A stretch of DNA of 64,000 nucleotides, from the NCBI RefSeq assembly GCF_002904295.1, contig NZ_PPHG01000086.1:184680-248679 (forward strand), in the 5' to 3' direction. The stretch is from Amycolatopsis sp. CA-128772 (GTDB lineage: Bacteria; Actinomycetota; Actinomycetes; Mycobacteriales; Pseudonocardiaceae). A program made the translations under genes and the position numbers. Shown piece by piece: positions 32,436 through 42,200 of this stretch (positions are counted from its first letter, which is position 1; each line of letters starts with the position of its first letter). The notes beneath the pieces are model-generated. The model was not told the DNA's origin. It worked only from the letters and a program-made list of their open reading frames with translations, and did no database searches.

Positions 32436-35400
32436 ATGCGTCTCTCGAAAGACGACTCCGTGCCGGCCGACCTGGTCGTCGCCGTGTCGCCGCTGCGGTG
32501 GCCGTCGGCGCGCGGGGTCGCCGCCGCCGCGCGCGGGGGCGGCCTCGGCGTGCTCGACCTGACCAGCGCCGGCGCGGCGGACGAGCTCGCGCTCCTGGGG
32601 GAATGGGACATCCCGGCGTTCGGCGTGCGGCTGACGCACCCGGCGGACCTGCCGGAAGCCGTGACCACCGTGCTGCTGACCGAAGACGCCGCCTGCTCGG
32701 CCCGGGACTTCCCGGGCCGGCGCGTGCTGGCCGAAGTCACCTCCCGCGCGGCGGCCGCCCGGGCGATCGACGGCGGCGCGCACGGCCTGATCGCCCGCGG
32801 GCACGAATGCGGCGGGCCGACCGGGGAACTGAGCACGTTCGTGCTGCTCCAGGCGCTGCTCGCCGACGAAACGCTCGACGTCCCGGTGTGGGCGGCGGGC
32901 GGCATCGGGCCGCACACCGCCGCGGCCGCGGTCGCGGGCGGCGCGGCCGGCGTCGTCGTGGACACGCAGCTCGCCCTGCTGCCCGAAGCCGAATTGCCGC
33001 CGGCGCTCACCACCGCCGTCACCGGCCTCGACGGATCGGAAACGACCGTCGTCGACGGCGTCCGCGTGCTGGCGCGCCGCGGCACCGAGCCGGTCGAGGC
33101 CGGGCAGGACGTTTTCCTCGCCACCCGGTTCCGCGACCGCTGGGGCACGGTGACCGCGGCGGTGCGCGGCCTGGCCGACGCCGTCGGCGAGGCCCTGCGC
33201 GTGCCGGACGCGGTCCTCGGCCCGGGCAGCGCGGGCAGCCGCGCGCTGGGCACCGCGCTGCCGGTCGCGCAGGGACCGATGACCCGCGTCAGCGATCAGC
33301 CCCGCTTCGCGGCCGAAGTCGCCGCGGGCGGCGCGCTGCCGTTCATCGCGCTGGCCCTGTCCGGCCGGGAACAGACCCGCGATGTGCTGGAACGGACCCG
33401 CGAAGCCGTCGGCGACGCGCCCTGGGGTGTCGGCGTCCTCGGGTTCGCCGCCGACGACGTCAAGGCGGCGCAGCTGGCAGTGATCCGCGAGCTGCGGCCG
33501 ACCCACGCGATCATCGCCGGCGGCCGCCCGGCCCAGGCCGCGGCCCTGGAGGACGCGGGCATCGCCACCTTCCTGCACGTGCCGTCACCGGGCCTGCTCA
33601 GGCAGTTCCTCGAGGCGGGCGCGCGCAAGTTCGTGTTCGAAGGCTCCGAATGCGGGGGGCACGTAGGCCCGCGCACCAGCTTCCCGTTGTGGGAGGCGCA
33701 GCTCGGCGTGCTCGGCGACTTCCTCGCGGCCGCCCCGGACGCGGCCGCCGGCCTGCAGCTGCTGTTCGCCGGCGGGGTCCACGACGAGCGCTCGGCCGCG
33801 ATGGTGGCCGCCCTCGCCGCGCCGGTGGCCGCGCGGGGCGCGGCGATCGGCGTGCTGATGGGGACCGCCTACCTGTTCACCCGCGAAGCCGTCGACGCCG
33901 GCGCCGTGCTCCCGTTGTTCCAGCGCCGGCTCCTGGCGGCCGAGCACACGGACCTGCTGGAAACCGCGCCCGGCCACGCCACGCGCTGCGTCCGCAGCCC
34001 GTTCACCGAGGAGTACGCGGCGATCAAGGCGGACCTCGCCGGACGCGGCGTGCCGAGCCGGGACGCGTGGGAGCAGCTGGAAACGCTCAACGTCGGGCGG
34101 CTGCGCCTGGCGAGCAAGGGCATCGAGCGCGTCGGCGCGGAACTGCGGGACGTCGGCGAAGACCGGCAGCTGGCCGAAGGCATGTTCATGGCGGGCGAGG
34201 TGGCCGTGCTGCGCTCGGCCGTCACCACGATCGCCGCGCTGCACCACTCGGTGGGTGAGGGCGCGAACGAATTCCTGCGCGCGCGGGCCGCGGAGTTCGG
34301 CGTCGCCGAGGGGGAACCGCCGGCCCCCGCGCCGCTGGACATCGCGATCGTCGGCATGGCCTGCATGTTCCCGCAGGCCCCGGACCTGGCCGCGTTCTGG
34401 GCGAACATCCTGGCCGGCGCCGACGCGGTCACCGAAGTACCGCCGCAGCGCTGGGACACGTCCCTCTACTACGACCCGGACGGCCAGGGGGAGCGGACGC
34501 CGTCGCGCTGGGGCGGGTTCCTGCCCGAAATCGGTTTCGACCCGCTGAAGTACGGCATCCCGCCGTCGTCGCTGGCCAGCATCGAACCCGTGCAGCTGCT
34601 GGCCCTGGAGGCCGCGCACCGGGCGCTCGCCGACGCGGGGTACGCCGACCGCGCGTTCGACCGGGCCCGGACGTCCGTGGTGTTCGGCGCCGAGGCGGGC
34701 AGCGACCTGTCGAACGCGATGACGCTGCGGACCGTGCTGCCGTCCTACCTGGGCGAACTGCCGTCCGAACTGGACGATCGCCTCCCGCGCATCACCGAGG
34801 ACTCCTTCCCCGGCGTGCTCGCCAACGTCATCGCCGGGCGGATCGCCAACCGGCTCGACCTGGGCGGCGCCAACTACACCGTCGACGCGGCGTGTGCGTC
34901 CTCGCTGACCGCGGTCGACGTCGCCTGCAAGGAACTGACCGCCGGCACCAGCGACCTCGTCCTCTGCGGCGGCGCCGACCTGCACAACGGCATCAACGAC
35001 TACCTCCTGTTCGCCTCGGCGCACGCCCTCTCGCCGACCGGCCGGTCGGCGACGTTCGACAGCGCGGCCGACGGCATCGCGCTCGGCGAAGGCGTCGCGT
35101 GCGTCGCGCTGAAGCGCCTCGCCGACGCCGAACGCGACGGCGACCGCGTGTACGCCGTGATCAAGGGCGTCGGCGCGGCGTCCGACGGCCGCGCGCTCGG
35201 CCTCACCGCACCCCGGCCCGAAGGCCAGCACACCGCGTTGACCCGTGCCTACCGCAACGCCGGTGTCTCGCCCGCGCGGGTCGGGCTGGTCGAGGCGCAC
35301 GGGACCGGCACGGTCCTCGGCGACCGGACCGAACTCGGCACGCTGACGAAGGTGTTCACCGAGGCCGGCGCCGCACCCGGCGGCTGCACGGTCGGCTCGG

Positions 35401-38400
35401 TGAAGTCCCAGATCGGGCACACGAAGTGCGCCGCCGGCCTGGCCGGGCTGATCAAGGCCGCGCTGGCGCTGCACACCGGCGTCAAACCGCCGACGCTGCA
35501 CCTCACCTCGCCGAACCCGGCGTGGGATCCCGGGACCAGCCCGTTCGTCTTCCAGTCGGCGGCGCAGCCGTGGCCCGCGCCGCCCGCGGAGCGGCTCGCC
35601 GGGGTCAGCGCGTTCGGCTTCGGCGGCACGAACTTCCACGTGGTGCTGGGTGCGCACCCCGGCGTGCCGCCCGCGCAGACGGCGGACGAGTGGCCCGCGG
35701 AGCTGTTCACCTTCACGACGGAGGCCGCGGCGCGGGCCGTGCTGGAACTGGCGTCGGACGTCCCGGCGGGCCGGCAGCCGTGGCGGCTGCGGGACCTCGC
35801 CCTCGGCGCGTCCCGGCGGGCCGAAGCGGCGGGCGGGCGGATCCGGCTCGCCGTCGTCGCGTCCACTGTGGACGAACTGGTCGAGCTGCTGCGGAAGGCC
35901 CTGGACGGGGCGGACGCGCCGGGCGTGTACCGCGCCGGCCCGGACGAGCCGGGCGAGGTCGTGGTGCTGTTCCCGGGGCAGGGCAGCCAGCGGCCGGGCA
36001 TGTTCGCCGAGCTGTTCGTCACCTTCCCCGAGCTGCAACGGTACCTGCGCCTGGACCCGGCGACGGCCGGGGTCGTGTTCGGCCCGGCGGTGTTCGGGGA
36101 ATCCGCCCGGCAGGCCGTGGCCGGCCGCGTCACGGACACCCGCGTCGCCCAGCCCGCCCTCGGCCTCACCGGGCTGGCGGCCTACCGGCTCCTGACCCGC
36201 GCCGGCGTCCGGCCCGCGATGGTCGGCGGCCACAGCTACGGGGAGCTGACCGCGCTGGCGGCCGCGGGCGCGCTCACGCCGGAAGGGCTGCTGCACGCCA
36301 GCCACGCCCGGGCCGGCGCGATGGCCGGTGCCGTGCCGCCGGAGGACCCGGGCGCGATGGCCGCGGTCTCGGCGGACGCCGCGGAGACCGGGAAGGTGCT
36401 CGCCGACGCCGGGCTCGCCACCGTCGTACTGGCCAACCACAACTCACCCCGGCAGACCGTGATCTCGGGGCCGACAGCCGACGTCGAGACGGCCGTCGGG
36501 CAGCTGCGGGCCGCCGGGCTCGGCGCGAACCGGATCCAGGTCGCCTGCGCGTTCCACAGCCCGCTGGTGGCGCCGGCGGGGGAAGCGTTCGGCCGGGCGC
36601 TCGACGCGATCGGCGTCGTGCGGCCCGCCGTCCCGGTGTACGCGAACCGGACGGCCGGCCCCTACCCGCCGGACCCGGACGCGATCCGCGGCGAGCTGGC
36701 CGCCCAGCTGGGCGCGCCGGTCCGGTTCGCCGAGCAGGTCGAAGCGATGTACGCGGCCGGGGCGCGGGTGTTCGTCGAGGCGGGCCCGGGCGCGGTCCTG
36801 GCCAAGCAGGTCGCCGCGATCCTCGGCGACCGTCCCCATCGGACGGTCGGCTTCGAACAGCCGGGGCGTCGCGGCCTGCCGGGTTTCCTCGGCGCGTTGG
36901 CGCAGCTGGCGGTGTCCGGAGTGGACGTCGGGACCGGCTGGCTGTTCCGCGGCCGCGACGCGGTCGACGCGGCGACGGCGCCGCGCCCGAAGCGTCCCGG
37001 GTGGACGGTCGACGGCCACCTGCTGCGCGCCGCGGACGGCTCGATCCCCGCCGGGGCCCTCCGCCCGGCCGAGCGGATCAGCCTCGCCGTCGCGCCGGAG
37101 CCGGGGACGTCGTCGGAAGCGATGGTCGCGGACTTCCTGCGCACGAGCCGCGAGCTGATCGCGGCCCAGCGTGACGTGCTGCTCGGCTTCTTCGGCGCGG
37201 ACGCCCCGGCGGAGGTGCGGGCGCCGATCCCGGTGGTGGTGGCGCCGGTCCAGCCGGAGGTCGCGGTGGGCCGGTCGGTGCTGGAGACCGTCGTCGAGGT
37301 GATCGGGGAGCGGACCGGGTACCCGGTGGAGATGATCGAGCCGGACCTCGATCTGGAAGCCGACCTGAGCGTGGATTCGATCAAGCGGGCGGAGATCGCG
37401 GGCGAGCTGGCGGCGCGGCTGGGGCTCGCCGGCGGTGACGTCGAGGAGTTCGCGAAGGCCCGGACGGCGGCGGCGATCGTCGCGCTGATCGGCGGCGGGC
37501 CGCCCGCCACGCCGGCCACCTCGGTGCTGGACACCGTGGTCGCGGTGATCGGGGAGCGGACGGGCTATCCGGCGGAGATGATCGAGCCGGACCTCGACCT
37601 GGAAGCCGACCTGAGCATCGACTCGATCAAGCGGGCCGAAATCGCCGGCGAGCTCGCCACGCGCCTGAACCTCGGCACCGGCGGCGACGTCGAAGAGCTG
37701 GCCAAGGCCCGCACCGCGGCCGCCATCGCCGCCCTGGCCGAGCGCCCCGATGTGGCGTTGGTTGCGTCCAACGCACCGAACGCCACATTGGGTGCGCTGG
37801 ATGCACCGAACGCCACATTGGGGCGCTTGGAACCCGCGCCGGTCATCGTCGCGCCGAAACGCCTGGTCATGACCGAATACGACCTCCCTCCAGCCGAAAC
37901 GCCCGATGTCGCCGGGCGCGAGTTCCTCCTGCTCGGCCGCGGCCCCCTCGCCGAAGCCGTGCAAGCCGACCTGACGGCCCGGGGCGCGACGGCCGAGCTC
38001 ACCGACGACGTCCGCGCCGGCTTCGACGGGATCCTGCTGTTCCCGGACGCCGGGCCGGTCCTGCCCGCCGCCTTCCCGCGGTACCAGGCCGCCCTGGCGA
38101 CGGCGCCGACCTGGCTGCTGACCGTCGGCCCCGGCGAGGGCCTGCGCGGCTTCCACCGCAGCGTCGCCCGTGAGTACCCCGGGACGCTCACCCGCGTGGT
38201 CGAGCTGTCCGACGCGGAGACGCCGGAAGCGCAGGCGGCCGCGTTCGTCGCGGAGCTGTCCACAATGGACCGAGAACCGGTCGTCCGGCGGGAACCCGGC
38301 TCCCGCAGGGGTTTCCGGATGACCGAACAGGACCTCGGGCCGCTGGCCGCCGGCGGCGCCGGTCCGGCGGGCGACGGCGCCGCCGAGGCGGCCGCGATCG

Positions 38401-39236
38401 GCCTGGACCGCGACTCGGTGGTCCTGCTCGTCGGCGGCGCGAAGGGCATCACCGCCCGGTTCGCCGCCACCCTCGCCGGTGCCGCCCGCTGCCGGATCGA
38501 GCTACTCGGCCGGACGCCGGTGCCCGGCCCCGACGACGAACACCCGCAGGCCGGGACGGTCCAGGAGCTCCGCGTCGCACTCATCGGAGCCGGGCTGAAG
38601 AGCCCGGCCGAGATCGAACGGACAGTCCGCCGGATCCAAAGCGAACGCGAAATCCGCCAGACCTTGCGGAAGATCGGTGAACTCGGCAGCCCGGTCCGCT
38701 ACCAGTCGGTCGACATGCTCGACGCCGAAGCCGTGCACCGGGCGGTCAAGGAGATCCACGCCGAGCACGGCCGCCTCGACGGCATCGTCTACGCGGCCGG
38801 CGTGATCGAGGACAAGCTCGTCGCCGAGAAGGCGCCGGAGTCGTTCGAGCGCGTCTACGGCACGAAGGTCGACGGCGCCCGCACCCTTCTGGAGGCGACC
38901 GCCGACCTGCCCGACGAGCCGAAGTTCGTCGTCCTCTTCGGCAGCATCGCCGCCGCGCTGGGCAACCGCGGCCAGTCCGACTACGCCGCCGCGAACGACG
39001 CCCTCGAAGCACTGGGCGGCCGGTGGCCGGCCGGGCGCGCGGTGACCGTCCACTGGGGACCGTGGGCCCCGACCGGCGACCACGACGGCATGGTGACTCC
39101 CGAGCTGATGCGCGACTACGCCCGCCGCGGCATCGCGCTCATCGACCCCGAAGAGGGCACCCTCGGCCTGCTGCGGGAGCTGGCCTGGGGCCGCCCGGGC
39201 ACCGCCGCCGTCGTCCACACCGCGTCGGGCTGGTGA
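32436..39236 (+). CDS. PUFA-synthase-like iterative PKS: ER-ER-like-KS-AT-ACP-ACP-KR
   Basis: A 2266-residue multidomain synthase. The N-terminus holds two consecutive nitronate-monooxygenase/PfaD-like flavin domains: about 10-200 with GHECGGPTGE, and about 270-560 with GSECGGHVGPRTSF. These are the enoyl reductase type of PUFA synthases, normally a separate protein. Then come a KS (about 634-1075, Cys820 in DAACASS, His in EAHGTGT and IGHTK), a malonyl-type AT (about 1175-1465, Ser1267 in GHSYGE), two near-identical ACPs (Ser1648 and Ser1730, both DSIKRAEIAGEL) and a KR (about 1995-2266, GGAKGI, Ser2170, Tyr2183). Tandem ACPs with DSIK motifs are the PUFA-synthase hallmark. DH and PPTase are on the next protein. 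The RBS is GGGAG. Confidence 0.9.
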   Translation: MRLSKDDSVPADLVVAVSPLRWPSARGVAAAARGGGLGVLDLTSAGAADELALLGEWDIPAFGVRLTHPADLPEAVTTVLLTEDAACSARDFPGRRVLAEVTSRAAAARAIDGGAHGLIARGHECGGPTGELSTFVLLQALLADETLDVPVWAAGGIGPHTAAAAVAGGAAGVVVDTQLALLPEAELPPALTTAVTGLDGSETTVVDGVRVLARRGTEPVEAGQDVFLATRFRDRWGTVTAAVRGLADAVGEALRVPDAVLGPGSAGSRALGTALPVAQGPMTRVSDQPRFAAEVAAGGALPFIALALSGREQTRDVLERTREAVGDAPWGVGVLGFAADDVKAAQLAVIRELRPTHAIIAGGRPAQAAALEDAGIATFLHVPSPGLLRQFLEAGARKFVFEGSECGGHVGPRTSFPLWEAQLGVLGDFLAAAPDAAAGLQLLFAGGVHDERSAAMVAALAAPVAARGAAIGVLMGTAYLFTREAVDAGAVLPLFQRRLLAAEHTDLLETAPGHATRCVRSPFTEEYAAIKADLAGRGVPSRDAWEQLETLNVGRLRLASKGIERVGAELRDVGEDRQLAEGMFMAGEVAVLRSAVTTIAALHHSVGEGANEFLRARAAEFGVAEGEPPAPAPLDIAIVGMACMFPQAPDLAAFWANILAGADAVTEVPPQRWDTSLYYDPDGQGERTPSRWGGFLPEIGFDPLKYGIPPSSLASIEPVQLLALEAAHRALADAGYADRAFDRARTSVVFGAEAGSDLSNAMTLRTVLPSYLGELPSELDDRLPRITEDSFPGVLANVIAGRIANRLDLGGANYTVDAACASSLTAVDVACKELTAGTSDLVLCGGADLHNGINDYLLFASAHALSPTGRSATFDSAADGIALGEGVACVALKRLADAERDGDRVYAVIKGVGAASDGRALGLTAPRPEGQHTALTRAYRNAGVSPARVGLVEAHGTGTVLGDRTELGTLTKVFTEAGAAPGGCTVGSVKSQIGHTKCAAGLAGLIKAALALHTGVKPPTLHLTSPNPAWDPGTSPFVFQSAAQPWPAPPAERLAGVSAFGFGGTNFHVVLGAHPGVPPAQTADEWPAELFTFTTEAAARAVLELASDVPAGRQPWRLRDLALGASRRAEAAGGRIRLAVVASTVDELVELLRKALDGADAPGVYRAGPDEPGEVVVLFPGQGSQRPGMFAELFVTFPELQRYLRLDPATAGVVFGPAVFGESARQAVAGRVTDTRVAQPALGLTGLAAYRLLTRAGVRPAMVGGHSYGELTALAAAGALTPEGLLHASHARAGAMAGAVPPEDPGAMAAVSADAAETGKVLADAGLATVVLANHNSPRQTVISGPTADVETAVGQLRAAGLGANRIQVACAFHSPLVAPAGEAFGRALDAIGVVRPAVPVYANRTAGPYPPDPDAIRGELAAQLGAPVRFAEQVEAMYAAGARVFVEAGPGAVLAKQVAAILGDRPHRTVGFEQPGRRGLPGFLGALAQLAVSGVDVGTGWLFRGRDAVDAATAPRPKRPGWTVDGHLLRAADGSIPAGALRPAERISLAVAPEPGTSSEAMVADFLRTSRELIAAQRDVLLGFFGADAPAEVRAPIPVVVAPVQPEVAVGRSVLETVVEVIGERTGYPVEMIEPDLDLEADLSVDSIKRAEIAGELAARLGLAGGDVEEFAKARTAAAIVALIGGGPPATPATSVLDTVVAVIGERTGYPAEMIEPDLDLEADLSIDSIKRAEIAGELATRLNLGTGGDVEELAKARTAAAIAALAERPDVALVASNAPNATLGALDAPNATLGRLEPAPVIVAPKRLVMTEYDLPPAETPDVAGREFLLLGRGPLAEAVQADLTARGATAELTDDVRAGFDGILLFPDAGPVLPAAFPRYQAALATAPTWLLTVGPGEGLRGFHRSVAREYPGTLTRVVELSDAETPEAQAAAFVAELSTMDREPVVRREPGSRRGFRMTEQDLGPLAAGGAGPAGDGAAEAAAIGLDRDSVVLLVGGAKGITARFAATLAGAARCRIELLGRTPVPGPDDEHPQAGTVQELRVALIGAGLKSPAEIERTVRRIQSEREIRQTLRKIGELGSPVRYQSVDMLDAEAVHRAVKEIHAEHGRLDGIVYAAGVIEDKLVAEKAPESFERVYGTKVDGARTLLEATADLPDEPKFVVLFGSIAAALGNRGQSDYAAANDALEALGGRWPAGRAVTVHWGPWAPTGDHDGMVTPELMRDYARRGIALIDPEEGTLGLLRELAWGRPGTAAVVHTASGW
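37746..37822. repeat. Repeat unit inserted in the linker after ACP2
   Basis: Two identical 20-bp direct copies, GCACCGAACGCCACATTGGG at 37773-37792 and 37803-37822, plus a degenerate inverted copy at 37746-37765 (CCGATGTGGCGTTGG). It encodes the linker peptide NAPNATLGALDAPNATLG, foreign in composition to the surrounding PKS. Confidence 0.75.
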
Positions 39237-42200
39237 CGCGGATGCTCCAGCCCGTGGCCATCGTCGGGATGTCGGTGCTGCTGCCCGGCGCGCCGGACCT
39301 GGCGGCGTACTGGCGCAACCTCGTCGGCGGTGTCGACGCGATCACCGAGGTGCCGCCGGAGAAGTGGGACGTCACCCACTACGCGCCGGGCGAGCGGCGC
39401 CGGGCCGATCGGGTCTACTGCCGGCGCGGCGGGTTCGTCGACGAACTGGCCGAAGTGGACGTCACCGGCTTCGGGATCATGCCGGCCTCGGTGCCCGCCA
39501 CCGAGCCCGACCAGCTGATCGCGCTGCGCGTCGCGGCGCAGGCCGTCGCGGACGCCGGCGGCCCGGACCGGCTGCCCGCCGACCGCGCGAAGGTCGGCGT
39601 CGTGCTCGGCCGCGGCGGCTACCTGACGCCCGGGCTGGTCCGGCTCGACCAGCGCGTCCGCACCGCGACCCAGCTCGTGCGGACGCTGGGGGAGCTGCTG
39701 CCGGACCTGGACGCGGACCGGCTCGACGCCGTCCGCCGGGCCTTCACCGACCAGCTCGGCCCGGAGGCGCCGGAGTCCGCGATCGGGCTGGTGCCCAACC
39801 TGGCCGCGTCCCGGCTGGCCAACCGGCTCGACCTGCGCGGGCCGGCGTACACCGTGGACGCGGCGTGCGCGTCCTCGCTGATCGCGGTCGACCACGCCGT
39901 GCGCGAGCTGGCGACCGGCCGCTGCGACGTCGTCCTCGCCGGTGGCGTCCACCACTGCCACGACATCACCTTCTGGAGCGTGTTCACCCAGCTCGGTGCG
40001 CTGTCGCCGTCCGAGCGGATCCGGCCGTTCCACCGCGACGCCGACGGCGTGCTGATCGGCGAGGGCACCGGCATCGTCGTCCTCAAGCGCCTCGCCGACG
40101 CCCAGCGCGACGGCGACCGCGTCTACGCGGTGATCACCGGCACCGGCGTCGCCTCCGACGGGCGGACGGCCGGCCTGGCCAGCCCCGACTCCGGCGGCCA
40201 GGTCCGGGCGGTCCGCCAGGCATGGGCCGCGGCCGGCCTGGACCCGGCCGCCCCGGACGCGATCGGCCTGCTGGAAGCGCACGGCACCGCGACCCCGGCC
40301 GGCGACGCGGCCGAGCTCGCCACCCTGTCCGAGGTGTTCGGGACGCGGGGGAGTGCGGTGCTCGGCTCGGTCAAGTCGATGATCGGCCACACCATGCCGG
40401 CGGCCGGGATCGCCGGGCTGGTCAAGGCGGCCCTGGCCGTGCACCACGGCGTCCTCCTGCCCACCCTGCACTGCGACGACCCGCACCCGGCGCTCGCGGA
40501 AACCCGCTTCTCCACTTTGGCCGCGGCGGAACCGTGGGACGCGCCGGTGCGCCGCGCCGGGGTCAACGCGTTCGGCTTCGGCGGGATCAACGCCCACGTC
40601 GTCCTGGAACAGGCACCGGGCCGGGCGAAGCCGGTCGTGGTGCGCGAGCCGGAACGCGTGCTGCGGCTCGCCGCGCCGACCGTCGAGGCCCTGCGCGAGG
40701 CGTTCGACCGGCCCGGGCCGCCGGAGCTCGGCGACGGGCCGGTCCGGCTCGGCATCGTCGACCCGACGGAGAAGCGGCTGGCCTTGGCCCGCAAGGCCAT
40801 CGCCCGGGGCCGGGCCTGGCGCGGGCGCAACGACGTGTGGTTCGCCGACCGCCCGTTGCTCGGGCCGGGCGGCGGCAAGATCGCCTTCCTCTTCCCCGGC
40901 CTGGAATCGGAGCTCACGCTCAACTCCGGCGACGTCGCCCGCCACTTCGGCCTGCCCTGGAAGCACGCGGACGTCGAGGTCGGCGACGTCGGGCGGCAGG
41001 GTGCCGCGGTGTTCGAGCTGGGCCGGCTGCTGCACGCGGCCATCGGCCGGCTCGGCGTCACGCCGGACGCCGTCGCCGGGCACAGCCTCGGCGAATGGAC
41101 GGCGATGGCGGTGGCCGGCGTGCACGCCGAAGCCGAGGTCGACGCCTTCCTCGCCGGCTTCGACCCGGACGCGCTCGTCGTCCCCGGTCTCGCCTTCGCC
41201 GCGATCGGCGCCCCCGCGCCGCGGGTGCTCGAGGAGCTGGCCGGCCGGGCGGACGTCGTCCTCTCCCACGACAACTCCCCGAACCAGGCCATGATCTGCG
41301 GCCCGGAAGCGGCCGTCGGCACGCTCGTGCAGCGGTTCCGCGACGCCGGGATCGTGGCGCAGGTGCTGCCGTTCCGGTCCGGTTTCCACACCCCGATGCT
41401 GCGGCCGTACCTCGGCCCGATCCGGGACGCGGCCGAGCGCTTCACCCTGCACCCGCCGGCCCTGCCGCTCTGGTCGGCGACCACGGTGTCGGAGTACCCG
41501 GCCGCCGAGGCCGAGGTCCGCGAGCTGTTCGTCCGGCACCTGCTGCAGCCGGTCCGGTTCCGCCCGCTCGTGCGCGCGCTGCACGACGCCGGATTCCGCG
41601 CCTTCGTCCAGGTCGGTGCCGGGCAGCTCGGCTCCCTGGTCGGCGACACCCTGCACGGCGAGGAACACCTGGTCGTGGCGGCGCACTCGGCGCAGCGCCC
41701 GGGGCTCGCGCAGCTGCGCCGGGTCGCGACCGCGCTGTGGGCCGACGGCCTGGACATCGACTTCGCCCGCCTGCCCGGCGAACGCCCGGCCACGCCCAAG
41801 GCGGTCAAGCTCGACCTCGGCGGCCGCCTGATCTCCCTGGACGACCAGGTCCGCGCGCGGATCGCGCTGCCGGCCGCCCGAAACTCCACTGTGGACGACC
41901 TGGCCGCGAAGGGCCCCTTGGCCGCGGAGTTCGCCGCCCTGCTGGCCGACACGGCCGAGCTGGCGTCCACCGTCCTCGCCACCCGTCCCGACGCGGCACT
42001 TTCACGCGAAAGTGCCGCCCCGGGACGGAGCGTTCACGTGAAAGCGCCGTCACCGGGCCCGCTGGACACCACGCTGACCGTGTCGCTCGAGGCGATGCCC
42101 TACCTGCTCGACCACTGCTTCTTCAAGCAGCCGCCGCAGGCCGACCCGGGCGACCGCTGGCCGGTCGTGCCCGCCACCACCGTGATCGGCCACCTCATGC

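Noticed and set aside
32436..39236. Modular type I PKS assembly line
   Set aside because: No repeated modules, docking domains or terminal thioesterase; architecture is iterative.
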